Assembly (NCBI RefSeq): GCF_051401765.1
Contig: NW_027480423.1
Coordinates: 18,476,001 to 18,540,000, forward strand
Length of the DNA stretch: 64,000 bases
From: Calliopsis andreniformis
Lineage: Eukaryota; Arthropoda; Insecta; Hymenoptera; Andrenidae
Reading direction: 5' to 3'
In this document: piece by piece, positions 38,523 to 52,300 of the stretch
Position numbering within the stretch: the stretch's first letter is position 1
Layout: each line of letters opens with the position of its first letter
Program-made: the position numbers and the translations under genes
The notes under the pieces: generated by a model
Told to the model about the DNA's origin: nothing
Seen by the model: only the letters and a program-made list of their open reading frames with translations
Databases searched by the model: none

Positions 38523-40130
38523 AGTACATACAAAATAAATAGAACAGTTTTTCCATTGTATCAAACGAATAATTGCTACCAGTGTGAAAGTTATGGTCAT
38601 TACTACGTTCCGCGCAACCTGGTCTTTACTCTATTGTGTTGTTCCACCAGATGGAATAGTTAGGGCCTAAGAAGTCAACGCCAGAAGCATAAGATACGAT
38701 ATAAATACAACAGCTTTTCCATCGTATAAAACAAATAATTGCAAGCCGTGTGAAAGTTATGGTCATTTCTACGTTCTGGGCAACCTAGGCTTCACTGTAT
38801 GGCGTTCTTCCGCCACATCGGAAGGCTACGGCCTCAGAAGTCAACGCCTGAAGTATAAAATGCAATAAAAATACAACAGTTTTTCCATCCTATAACAGGA
38901 ATAATTGCAACCCGTGTGAAAGGGATGGTCATTTCTACGTTCCGGGCAACCTAGACTTCACCCTAGGCCGTTGTTCCACCAGATCGAATAGTTAGGGCCT
39001 AAGAAGTGAACGCCTGAAGCATAAAATACAATATAAATGCAACAGTTTTTCCATCGTATAAAACGAATAATTGCAACCAGTATGAAACTTATGGTCATTT
39101 CTACGTACCGGGCAACCTAGCCTTCACACTAGGGCGTTGCTCTACCAGATCGAATAGTTAGGGCCTTAGAAGTCAACGCCCGAAGCATAAAATACAAAAT
39201 AAATAGAACAGTTTTTCCATCGTATAAAAGGAAGAATTGCTACCAGTCTGAAAGTTATGGTCATTTTTACTTTCCGGGCAACCTAGGCTTCACCCTAGGG
39301 CGTTGTTCCACCAGATGGAATAGTTAGGGCCTAAGAAGTCAGCGCCAGTAGCATAAAATACGATATATATACAACAGCTTTTCCATCGTATAAAACAAAT
39401 AATTGCAACCAGTTTGAAAGTGATGGTCATTTGTACGTACCGGGCAACCTAGGCTTCACTCTAGGGCGTTGCTCCACCAGATCGAATTGTTAGGGCCTTA
39501 GAAGTCAACGCCCGAAGCATAAAATATAAAATAAATACAACAGTTTTTCCATCGTATAAAACGAATAATTGCTACCAGTGTGAAAGTTATGGTCATTTCT
39601 ACGTTCCGGGCAACCTAGGCTGCACTCTAGGGCGTTGCTCCACTAGATCGAATAGCTAGGGCCTTAGAAGTCAACGCCCGAAGCATAAAATAGAAAATAA
39701 ATAAAACAGTTTTTCCATCGTATAAAACGAAAAATTGCAAACAGTGTGAAAGATCTGGACATTTCTACGATTCGGGCTACCTAGGCTTCACTCTATGGCG
39801 TTCTTCCACCACATCGAATAGCAACGGCCTCAGAAGTCAACGCCAGAAGTTTAAATACAATATAAATATAACAGTTTTTCCATCGTATAAAACGAACAAT
39901 AGCAACCAGTGTGAAAGCTATGGTCATTTCTCCGTTCCGGGCAAACTAGGCTTCACTCTACGGCGATGCTCCACCAGATCAAACAGTTAGGGCCTTAGAA
40001 GTCAACGCCCGAAGCATAAAATACAAAATAAATAGAACGGTTTTTCCATTGTATAAAACGAATAATTGCTGCCAGTGTAAAAGCTATGGTCATTTCTACG
40101 TTCCGGGCAACCTAGGCTTCACCCTAGGGC
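38523..40130 (+). repeat. Junction domain of mixed blocks
   Basis: About ten monomers without a single source. Roughly 38940-39620 follows 21190-21870 at an offset of 17,750 bp, including CTAGACTTCACCCTAGG and GAACGCCTGAAGCATAAAAT-type variants. The end, with GAAAGATCTGGACATTTC and GAAGTTTAAATAC, is related to the 1-kb cassette but lacks its GCACAAACAGA part. Confidence 0.68.
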
Positions 40131-43100
40131 GTTGTTCCACCAGATGGAATAGTTAGGGCCTAAGAAGTCAACGCCAGAAGCATAAAATACGATATAAATA
40201 CAACAGCTTTTCCATCGTATAAAACAAATAATTGCAACCAGTGTGAAACTTATGGCCATTTCTACGTTCCGGGCAACATAGGCTTCACTGTATGGCGTTC
40301 TTCCACCACATGGGACAGCTACGTCCTCAGAAGTCAACGCCTGAAGTATAAAATACAATAAAAATACAACTGTCTTTCCCTCCTATAACAGGAGTAATTG
40401 CAACCCGTGTGAAGGTGATGGTCATTTCTACGTTCCAGGCAACCTACGCTTCACTCTAGGGCGTTGCTCCACCAGATCAAACAGTTAGGGCCTTAGAAGT
40501 CAACGCCCGAAGCATTAAATACAAAATAAATAGAACAGTTTTTCCATTGTATAAAACGAATAATTGCTACCAGTGTAAAAGTTATGGTCATTTCTACGTT
40601 CCGGGCAACCTAGTCTTCACCCTAGGCCGTTGTTCCACCAGATGGAATAGTTAGGGCCTAAGAAGTCAACGCTAGTAGCATAAAATACGATATAAATACA
40701 ACAGCTTTTCCATCGTATAAAACAAATAATTGCAACCAGTTTGAAAGTGATGGTCATTTCTACGTACCGGACAACCTAGGCTTCACTCTAGGGCGTTGCT
40801 CCACCAGATCGAATAGTTAGGGCCTTAGAAGTCAACGCCCGAAGCATAAAATATAAAATAAATAGAACAGTTTTTCCGTCGTATAAAACGAATAATTGCT
40901 ACCAGTGTGAAAGTTATGGTCATTTCTACGTTCCCGGCAACCTAGGCTTCACCCTAGGGCGTTGTACCACCAGATCGAATAGTTAGGGCCTAAGAAGTGA
41001 ACGCCAGAAGCATAAAATACAATATAAACACAACAGTTTTTCCATCATATAAAACGAATGATAGCAACCAGTGTGAAAGTTATGGTCATTTCTACGTTCC
41101 GGGCAACCTAGGCTTCACTCTACGGCGCTGCTCCACCAGGTCAAACAGTTAGGGCCTTAGAAGTCAGCGCCCGAAGCATAAAATACAAAATAAATAGAAC
41201 AGTTTTTCCATCGTATAAAACGAATAATTGCTACCAGTGTGAATGTTATGGTCATTTCTACCTTCCGGGCAACCTAGGCTTCACCCTAGGGCGTTGTTCC
41301 GCCAGATGGAATAGTTAGGACCTAAGAAGTCAACGCCAGAAGCATAAAATACGATATAAATACAACAGCTTTTCCATCGTATAAAACGAATAATTGCTAC
41401 CAGTGTAAAAGTTATGGTCATTTCTACGTTCCGGGCAACCTAGGCTTCACCCTAGGCCGTTGTTCCAACAGATCGAATAGTTAGGGCCTAAGAAGTGAAC
41501 GCCAGAAGCATAAAATACAATATAAATACAACAGTTTTTCCATCATATAAAACGAATGATAGCAACCAGTGTGAAAGTTATGGTCATTTCTACGTTCCGG
41601 GCAACATAGGCTGCACTCTAGGGCGTTGCTCCACTAGATCGAATAGTTAGGGCCTTAGAAGTCAGCGCCCGAAGCATAAAATACAAAATAAATAGAACAG
41701 TTTTTCCATTGTATAAAACGAATAATTGCTACCAGTGTAAAAGTTATGGTCATTTCTACGTTCCGGGCAACCTAGGCTTCACCCTAGGCCGTTGTTCCAC
41801 AAGATCGAATAGTTAGGGCCTACGAAGTGAACGCCAGAAGCATAAAATACAATATAAATACAACAGTTTTTCCATCATATAAAACGAATGATAGCAACCA
41901 GTGTGAAAGTTATGGTCATTTCTACGTTCCGGGCAACCTAGGCTCCACTCTAGGGCGTTGCTCCACTAGATCGAATAGTTAGGGCCTTAGAAGTCAACGC
42001 CCGAGGCATAAAATACAAAATAAATAAAACAGTTTTTCCATCGTATAAAACGAAAAATTGCAAACAGTGTGAAAGATCTGGACATTTCTACGATCCGGGC
42101 TACCTAGGCTTCACTCTATGGCGTTCTTCCACCACATCGAATAGCAACAGCCTCAGAAGTCAACGCCAGAAGCTTAAATACAATATAAATATAACAGTTT
42201 TTCCATCGTATAAAACGAACAATAGCAACCAGTGTGAAAGTTATGGTCATTTCTACGTTCCGGGCAACCTAGGTTTCACTCTACGGCGATGCTCCACCAG
42301 ATCAAACAGTTAGGGCCTTAGAAGTCAACGCCCGAAGCATAAAATACAAAATAAGTAGAACGGTTTTTCCATTGTATAAAACGAATAATTGCTGCCAGTG
42401 TAAAAGCTATGGTCATTTCTACGTTCCGGGCAACCTAGGCTTCACCCTAGGGCGTTGTTCCACCAGATGGAATAGTTAGGGCCTAAGAAGTCAACGCCAG
42501 AAGCATAAAATACGATATAAATACAACAGCTTTTCCATCGTATAAAACAAATAATTGCAACCCGTGTGAAAGTTATGGCCATTTCTACGTTCCGGGCAAT
42601 CTAGGCTGCACCCTAGGGCGTTGCACAAACAGATTGAATAGTTCGGGCCTCAGAAGTCAACGCCCGAAGCATAAAATACAAAATAAATAGAACTGTTTTT
42701 CCATCGTATAAAACGAATAGTTGCTACCGGTGTGAAAGTTATGGTCATTTCTACGTTCCGGGCAACCTATGCTTCACTCTAGGGCGGTGCTCTACCAGAT
42801 TAAGTAGTTAGGGCCTAAGAAGTCAACGCCAGAAGCATAAAATACAATACAAATCAAAAGCTTTTCCATCTTATATAATGTATATTTGCGAACAGTCTGA
42901 AAGTAATGGTCAATTCCATGTTCCGGGCAACCTAGTCTTCACTCTAGGGCGTTGTTCCTCCAGATCGAATAGTTAGGGCCTAAGAAGTCAACGCCAGAAG
43001 AATAAAATACAATATAAGTACAAAAGTTTTTCCATCGTATAAAATGAATAATTGCAAACATTGTGAAAGTAATGGTCATTTCTACGTTCCGCGCAACCTA

Positions 43101-43658
43101 GGCGTCACTCTAGGGCGTTGCACCACCACATCTAATAGCAACGGCCATAGAAGTCAGCCCCAGATGTATAAAATACAATAAAGATGCCACAGCTTTTCCA
43201 TCGTATAAAACGAATAATTGCAACCAGTGTGAACGTTATGGTCATTTCTACTTTCCCGGCAACCTAGGCTTCACCCTAGGGCGTTGTTCCACCAGATCGA
43301 ACAGTTAGGGCCTAACAAGTCAACGCCAGAAGCATAAAATACAATATAAATATAACAGTCTTTCCGTCGTATAAAACGAAAGATAGCAACCAGTGTGAAA
43401 GTTATGGTCATTTCTACGTTCCGGGCAACACAGGCTTCATTCTAGGGCGTTGCTCCACCAGATCGGATAGTTAGGGCCTAAGAAGTCAACACCAGGAGAA
43501 TCAAATACAATAAAAATACAACAGTCTTTCCATCCAATAACAGGAATAATTGCAACCAGTGTGAATGTAATGGTCATTTCTACGTCCCGGGCAACCTATG
43601 CTCCACTCTACGGCGGTGCTCTACCAGATTAAATAGTTAGGCCGTAAGAAGTCAACGC
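40131..43658 (+). repeat. 21-monomer block, right copy (partner 14748-18275)
   Basis: Collinear with the left copy to GTTAGGCCGTAAGAAGTCAA, where it jumps three monomers ahead relative to the left locus and enters the five-monomer higher-order repeat. The jump of 498 bp keeps exact phase, the signature of exchange between misaligned monomers. Confidence 0.85.
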
Positions 43659-44985
43659 CCGAAGCATTAAATACAAAATAAATAGAACAGTTTTTCCATT
43701 GTATAAAACGAATAATTGCTACCAGTGTAAAAGTTATGGTCATTTCTACGTTCTGGGCAACCTAGGCTTCACCCTAGGCCGTTGTTCCACCAGATCGAAT
43801 AGTTAGGGCCTAAGAAGTGAACGCCAGAAGCATAAAATACAATATAAATACAACAGTCTTTCCATCATATAAAACGAATGATAGCAACCAGTGTGAAAGT
43901 TATGGTCATTTCTACATTTCGAGCAACCTAGGCTTCACTCTAGGGCTTTGCTCCACCTGATCGAATAGTTAGGGCCTTAGAAGTCAACGCCCGAAGCATT
44001 ACATACAAAATAAGTAGAACAGTTTTTCCATTGTATCAAACGAATAATTGCTACCAGTGTGGAAGTTATGGTCATTACAACGTTCCGCGCAACCTGGGCT
44101 TTACTCTAGGGCGTTGTTCCACCAGATGGAATAGTTAGGGCCTCAGAAGTCAACGCCTGAAGTATAAAATACAATAAAAATACAACAGTCTTTCCATCCT
44201 ATAACAGGTATAAATGCAACCCGTGTGAAAGTGATGGTCATTTCTACGTTCCGCGCAACCTAGGCGTCACTCTAGGGCGTTGCTCCACCACATCTAATAG
44301 CTACGGCCATAGAAGTCAGCCCCAGATGAATAAAATACAATAAAGATGCCACAGCTTTTCCATCGTATAAAACGAATAATTGCAACCAGTGTGAACGTTA
44401 TGGTCATTTCTACGTTCCAGGCAACCTAGGCTTCACTCTAGGGCGTTGCTCCACCAGATCAAACAGTTGGGGCCTTAGAAGTCAACGCCCGAAGCATTAA
44501 ATACAAAATAAATAGAACAGTTTTTCCATTGTATAAAACGAATAATTGCTACCAGTGTAAAAGTTATGGTCATTTCTACGTTCTGGGCAACCTAGGCTTC
44601 ACCCTAGGCCGTTGTTCCACCAGATCGAATAGTTAGGGCCTAAGAAGTGAACGCCAGAAGCATAAAATACAATATAAATACAACAGTCTTTCCATCATAT
44701 AAAACGAATGATAGCAACCAGTGTGAAAGTTATGGTGATTTCTACATTTCGAGCAACCTAGGCTTCACTCTAGGGCGTTGCTCCACCGGATCGAATAGTT
44801 AGGGCCTTAGAAGTCAACGCCCGAAGCATTACATACAAAATAAGTAGAACAGTTTTTCCATTGTATCAAACGAATAATTGCTACCAGTGTGGAAGTTATG
44901 GTCATTACAACGTTCCGCGCAACCTGGGCTTTACTCTAGGGCGTTGTTCCACCAGATGGAATAGTTAGGGCCTAAGAAGTCAACG
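43658..44985 (+). repeat. Same five-monomer higher-order repeat, about 1.6 units
   Basis: Matches the 18.77-20.9 kb array at an offset of 24,885 bp. It has one full unit plus the last three monomers of another, whereas the left locus has three units. The copy-number difference between otherwise collinear loci is direct evidence of expansion or contraction in whole 830-bp steps. Confidence 0.85.
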
Positions 44986-45137
44986 CCAGAAGCATAAAAT
45001 ACGATATAAATACAACAGCTTTTCCATCGTATAAAACAAATAATTGCAAGCCGTGTGAAAGTTATGGTCATTTCTACGTTCCGGGCAACCTAGGCTTCAC
45101 TGTATGGCGTTCTTCCACCACATCGGATGGCTACGGC

Positions 45138-45906
45138 CTCAGAAGTCAACGCCTGAAGTATAAAATACAATAAAAATACAACAGTCTTTCCATCCTATAA
45201 CAGGAATAATTGCAACCCGTCTGAAAGGGATGGTCATTTCTACGTTCCAGGCAAACTAGGCTTCACTCTAGGGCGTTGCTCCACCAGATCAAACAGTTAG
45301 GGCCTTAGAGGTCAACGCCCGAAGCATTAAATACAAAATAAATAGAACAGTTTTTCCATTGTATAAAACGAATAATTGCTACCAGTGCAAAAGTTATGGT
45401 CATTTCTACGTTCCGGGCAACCTAGACTTCACCCTAGGCCGTTGTTCCACCAGATCGAATAGTTAGGGCCTAAGAAGTGAACGCCAGAAGCATAAAATAC
45501 AATATAAATACAACAGTTTTTCCATCGTATAAAACGAATAATTGCAACCAGTATGAAACTTATGGTCATTTCTACGTACCGGGCAACCTAGCCTTCACAC
45601 TAGGGCGTTGCTCTACCAGATCGAATAGTTAGGGCCTTAGAAGTCAACGCCCGAAGCATAAAATACAAAATAAATAGAACAGTTTTTCCATCGTATAAAA
45701 GGAAGAATTGCTACCAGTGTGAAAGTTATGGTCATTTCTACTTTCCGGGCAACCTAGGCTTCACCCTAGGGCGTTGTTCCACCAGATGGAATAGTTAGGG
45801 CCTAAGAAGTCAACGCCAGTAGCATAAAATACGATATAAATACAACAGCTTTTCCATCGTATAAAACAAATAATTGCAACCAGTTTGAAAGTGATGGTCA
45901 TTTCTA
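45138..45906 (+). repeat. Continuation of the collinear block (partner 20917-21685)
   Basis: Right-hand copy with the same markers. It leaves the partner inside the TTTCTACG-TTCCGGG segment and runs straight into the homogenised right-hand domain. Confidence 0.8.
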
Positions 45907-48866
45907 CGTTCCGGGCAACCTAGGCTGCACTCTAGGGCGTTGCTCCACTAGATCGAATAGTTAGGGCCTTAGAAGTCAACGCCCGAAGCATAAAATACAA
46001 AATAAATAAAACAGTTTTTCCATCGTATAAAACGAAAAATTGCAAACAGTGTGAAAGATATGGACATTTCTACGATCCGGGCTACCTAGGCTTCACTCTA
46101 TGGCATTCTTCCACCACGTCGAATAGCAACGGCCTCAGAAGTCAACGCCAGAAGCATAAAATACGATATAAATACAACAGCTTTTCCATCGTATAAAACA
46201 AATAATTGCAACCAGTGTGAAGGTTATGGTCATTTCTAAGTTCCGGGCAACCTAGGCTTCACTGTATGGCGTTCTTCCACCACATCGAATAGCTACGGCC
46301 TCAGAAGTCAGCGCCTGAAGTATAAAATACAATAAAAATACAACAGTTTTTCCATCATATAAAACGAATGATAGCAACCAGTGTGAAAGTTATGGTCATT
46401 TCTACATTTCGAGCAACCTAGGCTTCACTCTAGGGCGTTGGTCCACCTGATCGAATAGTTAGGGCCTTAGAAGTCAACGCCCGAGGCATTAAATACAAAA
46501 TAAATAGAACGGTTTTTCCATTGTATAAAACGAATAATTGCTACCAGTGTGAAAGTTATGGTCATTTCTACGTTCCGCGCAACCTGGGCTTTACTCTAGG
46601 GCGTTGTTCCACCAGATCGAGTAGTTAGGGCCTAAGAAGTCAACGCCAGAAGCATAAAATACGATATAAATACAACAGCTTTTCCATCGTATAAAACAAA
46701 TAATTGCAAGCAGTGTGAAAGTTATGGTCATTTCTACGTTCCGGGCAACCTAGGCTTCACTGTATGGCGTTCTTCCACCACATCCGATTGCTACGGCCTC
46801 AGAAGTCAACGCCTGAAGTATAAAATACAATAAAAATACATCAGTCTTTCCATCCTATAACAGGAATAATTGCAACCCGTGCGAAAGGGATGGTCATTTC
46901 TACGTTCCAGGCAACCTAGGCTTCACTCTAGGGCGTTGCTCCACCAGATCAAACAGTTAGGGCCTTAGAAGTCAACGCCCGAAGCATTAAATACAAAATA
47001 AATAGAACAGTTTTTCCATTGTACAAAACGAATAATTGCTACCAGTGTAAAAGTTATGGTCATTTCTACGTTCCGGGCAACCTAGACTACACCCTAGGCC
47101 GTTGTTCCACCAGATCGAATAGTTAGGGCCTAAGAAGTGAACGCCAGAAGCATAAAATACAATATAAATACAACAGTTTTTCCATCGTATAAAACGAATA
47201 ATTGCAACCAGTATGAAACTTATGGTCATTTCTACGTACCGGACAACCTAGGCTTCACACTAGGGCGTTGCTCTACCAGATCGAATAGTTAGGGCCTTAG
47301 AAGTCAACGCCCGAAGCATAAAATACAAAATAAATAGAACAGTTTTTCCATCGTATAAAACGAATAATTGCTACCAGTGTGAAAGTTATGGTCATTTCTA
47401 CTTTCCGGGCAACCTAGGCTTCACCCTAGGGCGTTGTTCCACCAGAAGGAATAGTTAGGGCCTAAGAAGTCAACGCCAGAAGCATAAAATACGTTATAAA
47501 TACAACAGCTTTTCCATCGTATAAAACAAATAATTGCAACCAGTTTGAAAGTGATGGTCATTTCTACGTACCGGGCAACCTAGGCTTCACTCTAGGGCGT
47601 TGCTCCACCAGATCGAATAGTTAGGGCCTTAGAAGTCAACGCCCGAAGCATAAAATATAAAATAAATAGAACAGTTTTTCCATCGTATAAAACGAATAAT
47701 TGCTACCATTGTGAAAGTTATTGTCATTTCTACCTTCAGGGCAACCTAAACTTCACCCTAGGGCGTTGTTCCACCAGATGGAATAGTTAGGGCCTAAGAA
47801 GTCAACGCCAGAAGCATAAAATACGATATAAATACAACAGCTTTTCCATCGTATAAAACGAATAATTGCTACCAGTGTAAAAGTTATGGTCATTTCTACG
47901 TTCCGGGCAACCTAGGCTCCACCCTAGGCCGTTGTTCCACCAGATCGAATAGTTAGGGCCTAAGAAGTGAACGCCAGAAGCATAAAATACAATATAAATA
48001 CAACAGTTTTTCCATCATATAAAACGAATGATAGCAACGAGTGTGAAAGTTATGGTCACTTCTACGTTCCGAGCAACCTAGGTTTCACTCTACGGCGATG
48101 CTCCACCAGATCAAACAGTTAGGGCCTTAGAAGTCAACGCCCGAAGCATAAAATACAAAATAAATAGAACGGCTTTTCCATTGTATAAAACGAATAATTG
48201 CTACCAGTGTGAAAGTTATGGTCATTTCTACGTTCCGCGCAACCTGGGCTTTACTCTAGGGCGTTGTTCCACCAGATGGAATAGTTAGGGCCTAAGAAGT
48301 CAACGCCAGAAGCATAAAATACGATATAAATACAACAGCTTTTCCATCGTATAAAACAAATAATTGCAAGCAGTGTGAAAGTTATGGTCATTTCTACGTT
48401 CCGGGCAACCTAGGCTTCACTGTATGGCGTTCTTCCACCACATCGGATAGCTACGGCCTCAGAAGTCAACGCCTGAAGTATAAAATACAATAAAAATACA
48501 TCAGTCTTTCCATCCTATAACAGGAATAATTGCAACCCGTGTGAAAGGGATGGTCATTTCTACGTTCCGGGCTACCTAGGCTTCACTGTATGGCGTTCTT
48601 CCACCACATCGGATAGCTACGGCCTCAGAAGTCAACGCCTGAAGTATAAAATACAATAAAAATACATCAGTCTTTCCATCCTATAACAGGAATAATTGCA
48701 ACCCGTGTGAAAGATCTGGACATTTCTACGATCCGGGCTACCTAGGCTTCACTCTACGGCATTCTTCCACCACATCGAATAGCAACGGCCTCAGAAGTCA
48801 ACGCCAGAAGCATAAAATACGATATAAATACAACAGCTTTTCCATCGTATAAAACAAATAATTGCA
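45889..48866 (+). repeat. 18-monomer block (partner 50537-53348)
   Basis: Collinear with the partner at 4,648 bp (28 monomers) up to about 47842, then at 4,482 bp (27 monomers) from about 48007. One monomer present here is therefore missing in the partner. Shared markers are CATTTCTAAGTTCC, GGGCGTTGGTCCACC, CCAGAAGGAATAG, CCTTCAGGGCAACCTAAAC and GATAGCAACGAG. Confidence 0.85.
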
Positions 48867-49360
48867 AGCAGTGTGAAAGTTATGGTCATTTCTACGTTCC
48901 GGGCAACCTAGGCTTCACTGTATGGCGTTCTTCCACCACATCGGATAGCTACGGCCTCAGAAGTCAACGCCTGAAGTATAAAATACAATAAAAATACATC
49001 AGTCTTTCCATCCTATAACAGGAATAATTGCAACCCGTGTGAAAGGGATGGTCATTTCTACGTTCCGGGCTACCTAGGCTTCACTGTATGGCGTTCTTCC
49101 ACCACATCGGATAGCTACGGCCTCAGAAGTCAACGCCTGAAGTATAAAATACAATAAAAATACATCAGTCTTTCCATCCTATAACAGGAATAATTGCAAC
49201 CCGTGTGAAAGATCTGGACATTTCTACGATCCGGGCTACCTAGGCTTCACTCTACGGCATTCTTCCACCACATCGAATAGCAACGGCCTCAGAAGGCAAC
49301 GCCAGAAGCATAAAATACGATATAAATACAACAGCTTTTCCATCGTATAAAACAAATAAT
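48297..49360 (+). repeat. Higher-order repeat: two tandem 498-bp (three-monomer) units
   Basis: GAAAGATCTGGACATTTC recurs 498 bp apart near 48711 and 49209, and the three-monomer order is the same in both: ACGATATAAATAC with GCAAGCAG, then two successive CCTGAAGTATAAAATAC monomers with AATACATCAG. A third unit starts at about 49293 but soon diverges. The related stretches near 53.2, 55.3 and 61.2 kb carry only one copy, so this expansion is local. Confidence 0.85.
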
Positions 49361-52300
49361 TGCAACCAGTGTGAAAGTTATGGTCATTTCTAAGTTCCGG
49401 GCAACCTAGGCTTCACTGTATGGCGTTCTTCCACCACATCGAATAGCTACGGCCTCAGAAGTCAGCGCCTGAAGTATAAAATACAATAAAAATACAACAG
49501 TTTTTCCATCATATAAAACGAATAACTGCTACCAGTGTGAAAGTTATGGTCATTTCTACTTTCCGGGCAACCTAGGCTTCACCCTAGGGCGTTGTTCCAC
49601 CAGATGGAATAGTTAGGGCCTAGGAAGTCTACGCCAGAAGCATAAAATACGATATAAATACAACAGCTTTTCCATCGTATAAAACAAATAATTGCAACCA
49701 GTTTGAAAGTGATGGTCATTTCTACGTACCGGGCAACCTAGGCTTCACTCTAGGGCGTTGCTCCACCAGATCGAATAGTTAGGGCCTTTGAAGTCAACGC
49801 CCGAAGCATAAAATACAAAATAAATAGAACAGTTTTTCCATCGTATAAAACGAATAATTGCTACCAGTATGAAAGTTATGGTCATTTCTACTTTCCGGGC
49901 AACCTAGGCTTCACCCTAGGGCGTTGTTCCACCATATGGAATAGTTAGGGCCTAAGAAGTCAACGCCAGAAGCATAAAATACGATATAAATACAACAGCT
50001 TTTCCATCGTATAAAACGAATAATTGCTACCAGTGTAAAAGTTATGGTCATTTCTACGTTCCGGGCAACCTAGGCTTCTCCCTAGGCCGTTGTTCCACCA
50101 GATCGAATAGTTAGGTCCTAAGAAGTGAACGCCAGGAGCATAAAATACAATATAAATACAACAGTTTTTCCATCATATAAAACGAATGATAGCAACCAGT
50201 GTGAAAGTTATGGTCATTTCTACGTTCCGGGCAATCTAGGCTGCACTCTAGGGCGTTGCTCCACCAGATCGAATAGTTAGGGCCTTAGAAGTCAACGCCC
50301 GAAGCATAAAATACAATATAAATACAACAGTTTTTCCATCGTATAAAACGAATAATTGCAACCAGTATGAAACTTATGGTCATTTCTACGTTCCGGGCAA
50401 CCTAGGCTTCACCCTAGGGCGTTGTTCCTCCAGATGGAATAGTTAGGGCCTAAGAAGTCAACGCCAGAGGCATAAAATACGATATAAATACAACAGCTTT
50501 TCCATCGTATAAATCAAATAATTGCAACCAGTTTGTTAGTGATGGTCATTTCTACGTTCCGGGCAACCTAGGCTGCACTCTAGGGCGTTGCTCCACTAGA
50601 TCGAATAGTTAGGGCCTTAGAAGTCAACGCCCGAAGCATAAAATACAAAATAAATAAAACAGTTTTTCCATCGTATAAAACGAAAAATTGCAAACAGTGT
50701 GAAAGATATGGACATTTCTACGATCCGGGCTACCTAGGCTTCACTCTATGGCATTCTTCCACCACATCGAATAGCAACGGCCTCAGAAGTCAACGCCAGA
50801 AGCATAAAATACGATATAAATACAACAGCTTTTCCATCGTATAAAACAAATAATTGCAACCAGTGTGAAAGTTATGGTCATTTCTAAGTTCCGGGCAACC
50901 TAGGCTTCACTGTATGGCGTTCTTCCACCACATCGAATAGCTACGGCCTCAGAAGTCAGCGCCTGAAGTATAAAATACAATAAAAATACAACAGTTTTTC
51001 CATCATATAAAACGAATGATAGCAACCAGTGTGAAAGTTATGGTCATTTCTACATTTCGAGCAACCTAGGCTTCACTCTAGGGCGTTGGTCCACCTGATC
51101 GAATAGTTAGGGCCTTAGAAGTCAACGCCCGAGGCATTAAATACAAAATAAATAGAACGGTTTTTCCATTGTATAAAACGAATAATTGCTACCAGTGTGA
51201 AAGTTATGGTCATTTCTACGTTCCGCGCAACCTGGGCTTTACTCTAGGGCGTTGTTCCACCAGATCGAGTAGTTAGGGCCTAAGAAGTCAACGCCAGAAG
51301 CATAAAATACGATATAAATACAACAGCTTTTCCATCGTATAAAACAAATAATTGCAAGCAGTGTGAAAGTTATGGTCATTTCTACGTTCCGGGCAACCTA
51401 GGCTTCACTGTATGGCGTTCTTCCACCACATCGGATTGCTACGGCCTCAGAAGTCAACGCCTGAAGTATAAAATACAATAAAAATACATCAGTCTTTCCA
51501 TCCTATAACAGGAATAATTGCAACCCGTGCGAAAGGGATGGTCATTTCTACGTTCCAGGCAACCTAGGCTTCACTCTAGGGCGTTGCTCCACCAGATCAA
51601 ACACTTAGGGCCTTAGAAGTCAACGCCCGAAGCATTAAATACAAAATAAATAGAACAGTTTTTCCATTGTACAAAACGAATAATTGCTACCCGTGTAAAA
51701 GTTATGGTCATTTCTACGTTCCGGGCAACCTAGACTTCACCCTAGGCCGTTGTTCCACCAGATCGAATAGTTAGGGCCTAAGAAGTGAACGCCAGAAGCA
51801 TAAAATACAATATAAATACAACAGTTTTTCCATCGTATAAAACGCATAATTGCAACCAGTATGAAACTTATGGTCATTTCTACGTACCGGACAACCTAGG
51901 CTTCACACTAGGGCGTTGCTCTACCAGATCGAATAGTTAGGGCCTTAGAAGTCAACGCCCGAAGCATAAAATACAAAATAAATAGAACAGTTTTTCCATC
52001 GTATAAAACGAATAATTGCTACCAGTGTGAAAGTTATGGTCATTTCTACTTTCCGGGCAACCTAGGCTTCACCCTAGGGCGTTGTTCCACCAGAAGGAAT
52101 AGTTAGGGCCTAAGAAGTCAACGCCAGAAGCATAAAATACGTTATAAATACAACAGCTTTTCCATCGTATAAAACAAATAATTGCAACCAGTTTGAAAGT
52201 GATGGTCATTTCTACGTACCGGGCAACCTAGGCTTCACTCTAGGGCGTTGCTCCACCAGATCGAATAGTTAGGGCCTTAGAAGTCAACGCCCGAAGCATA

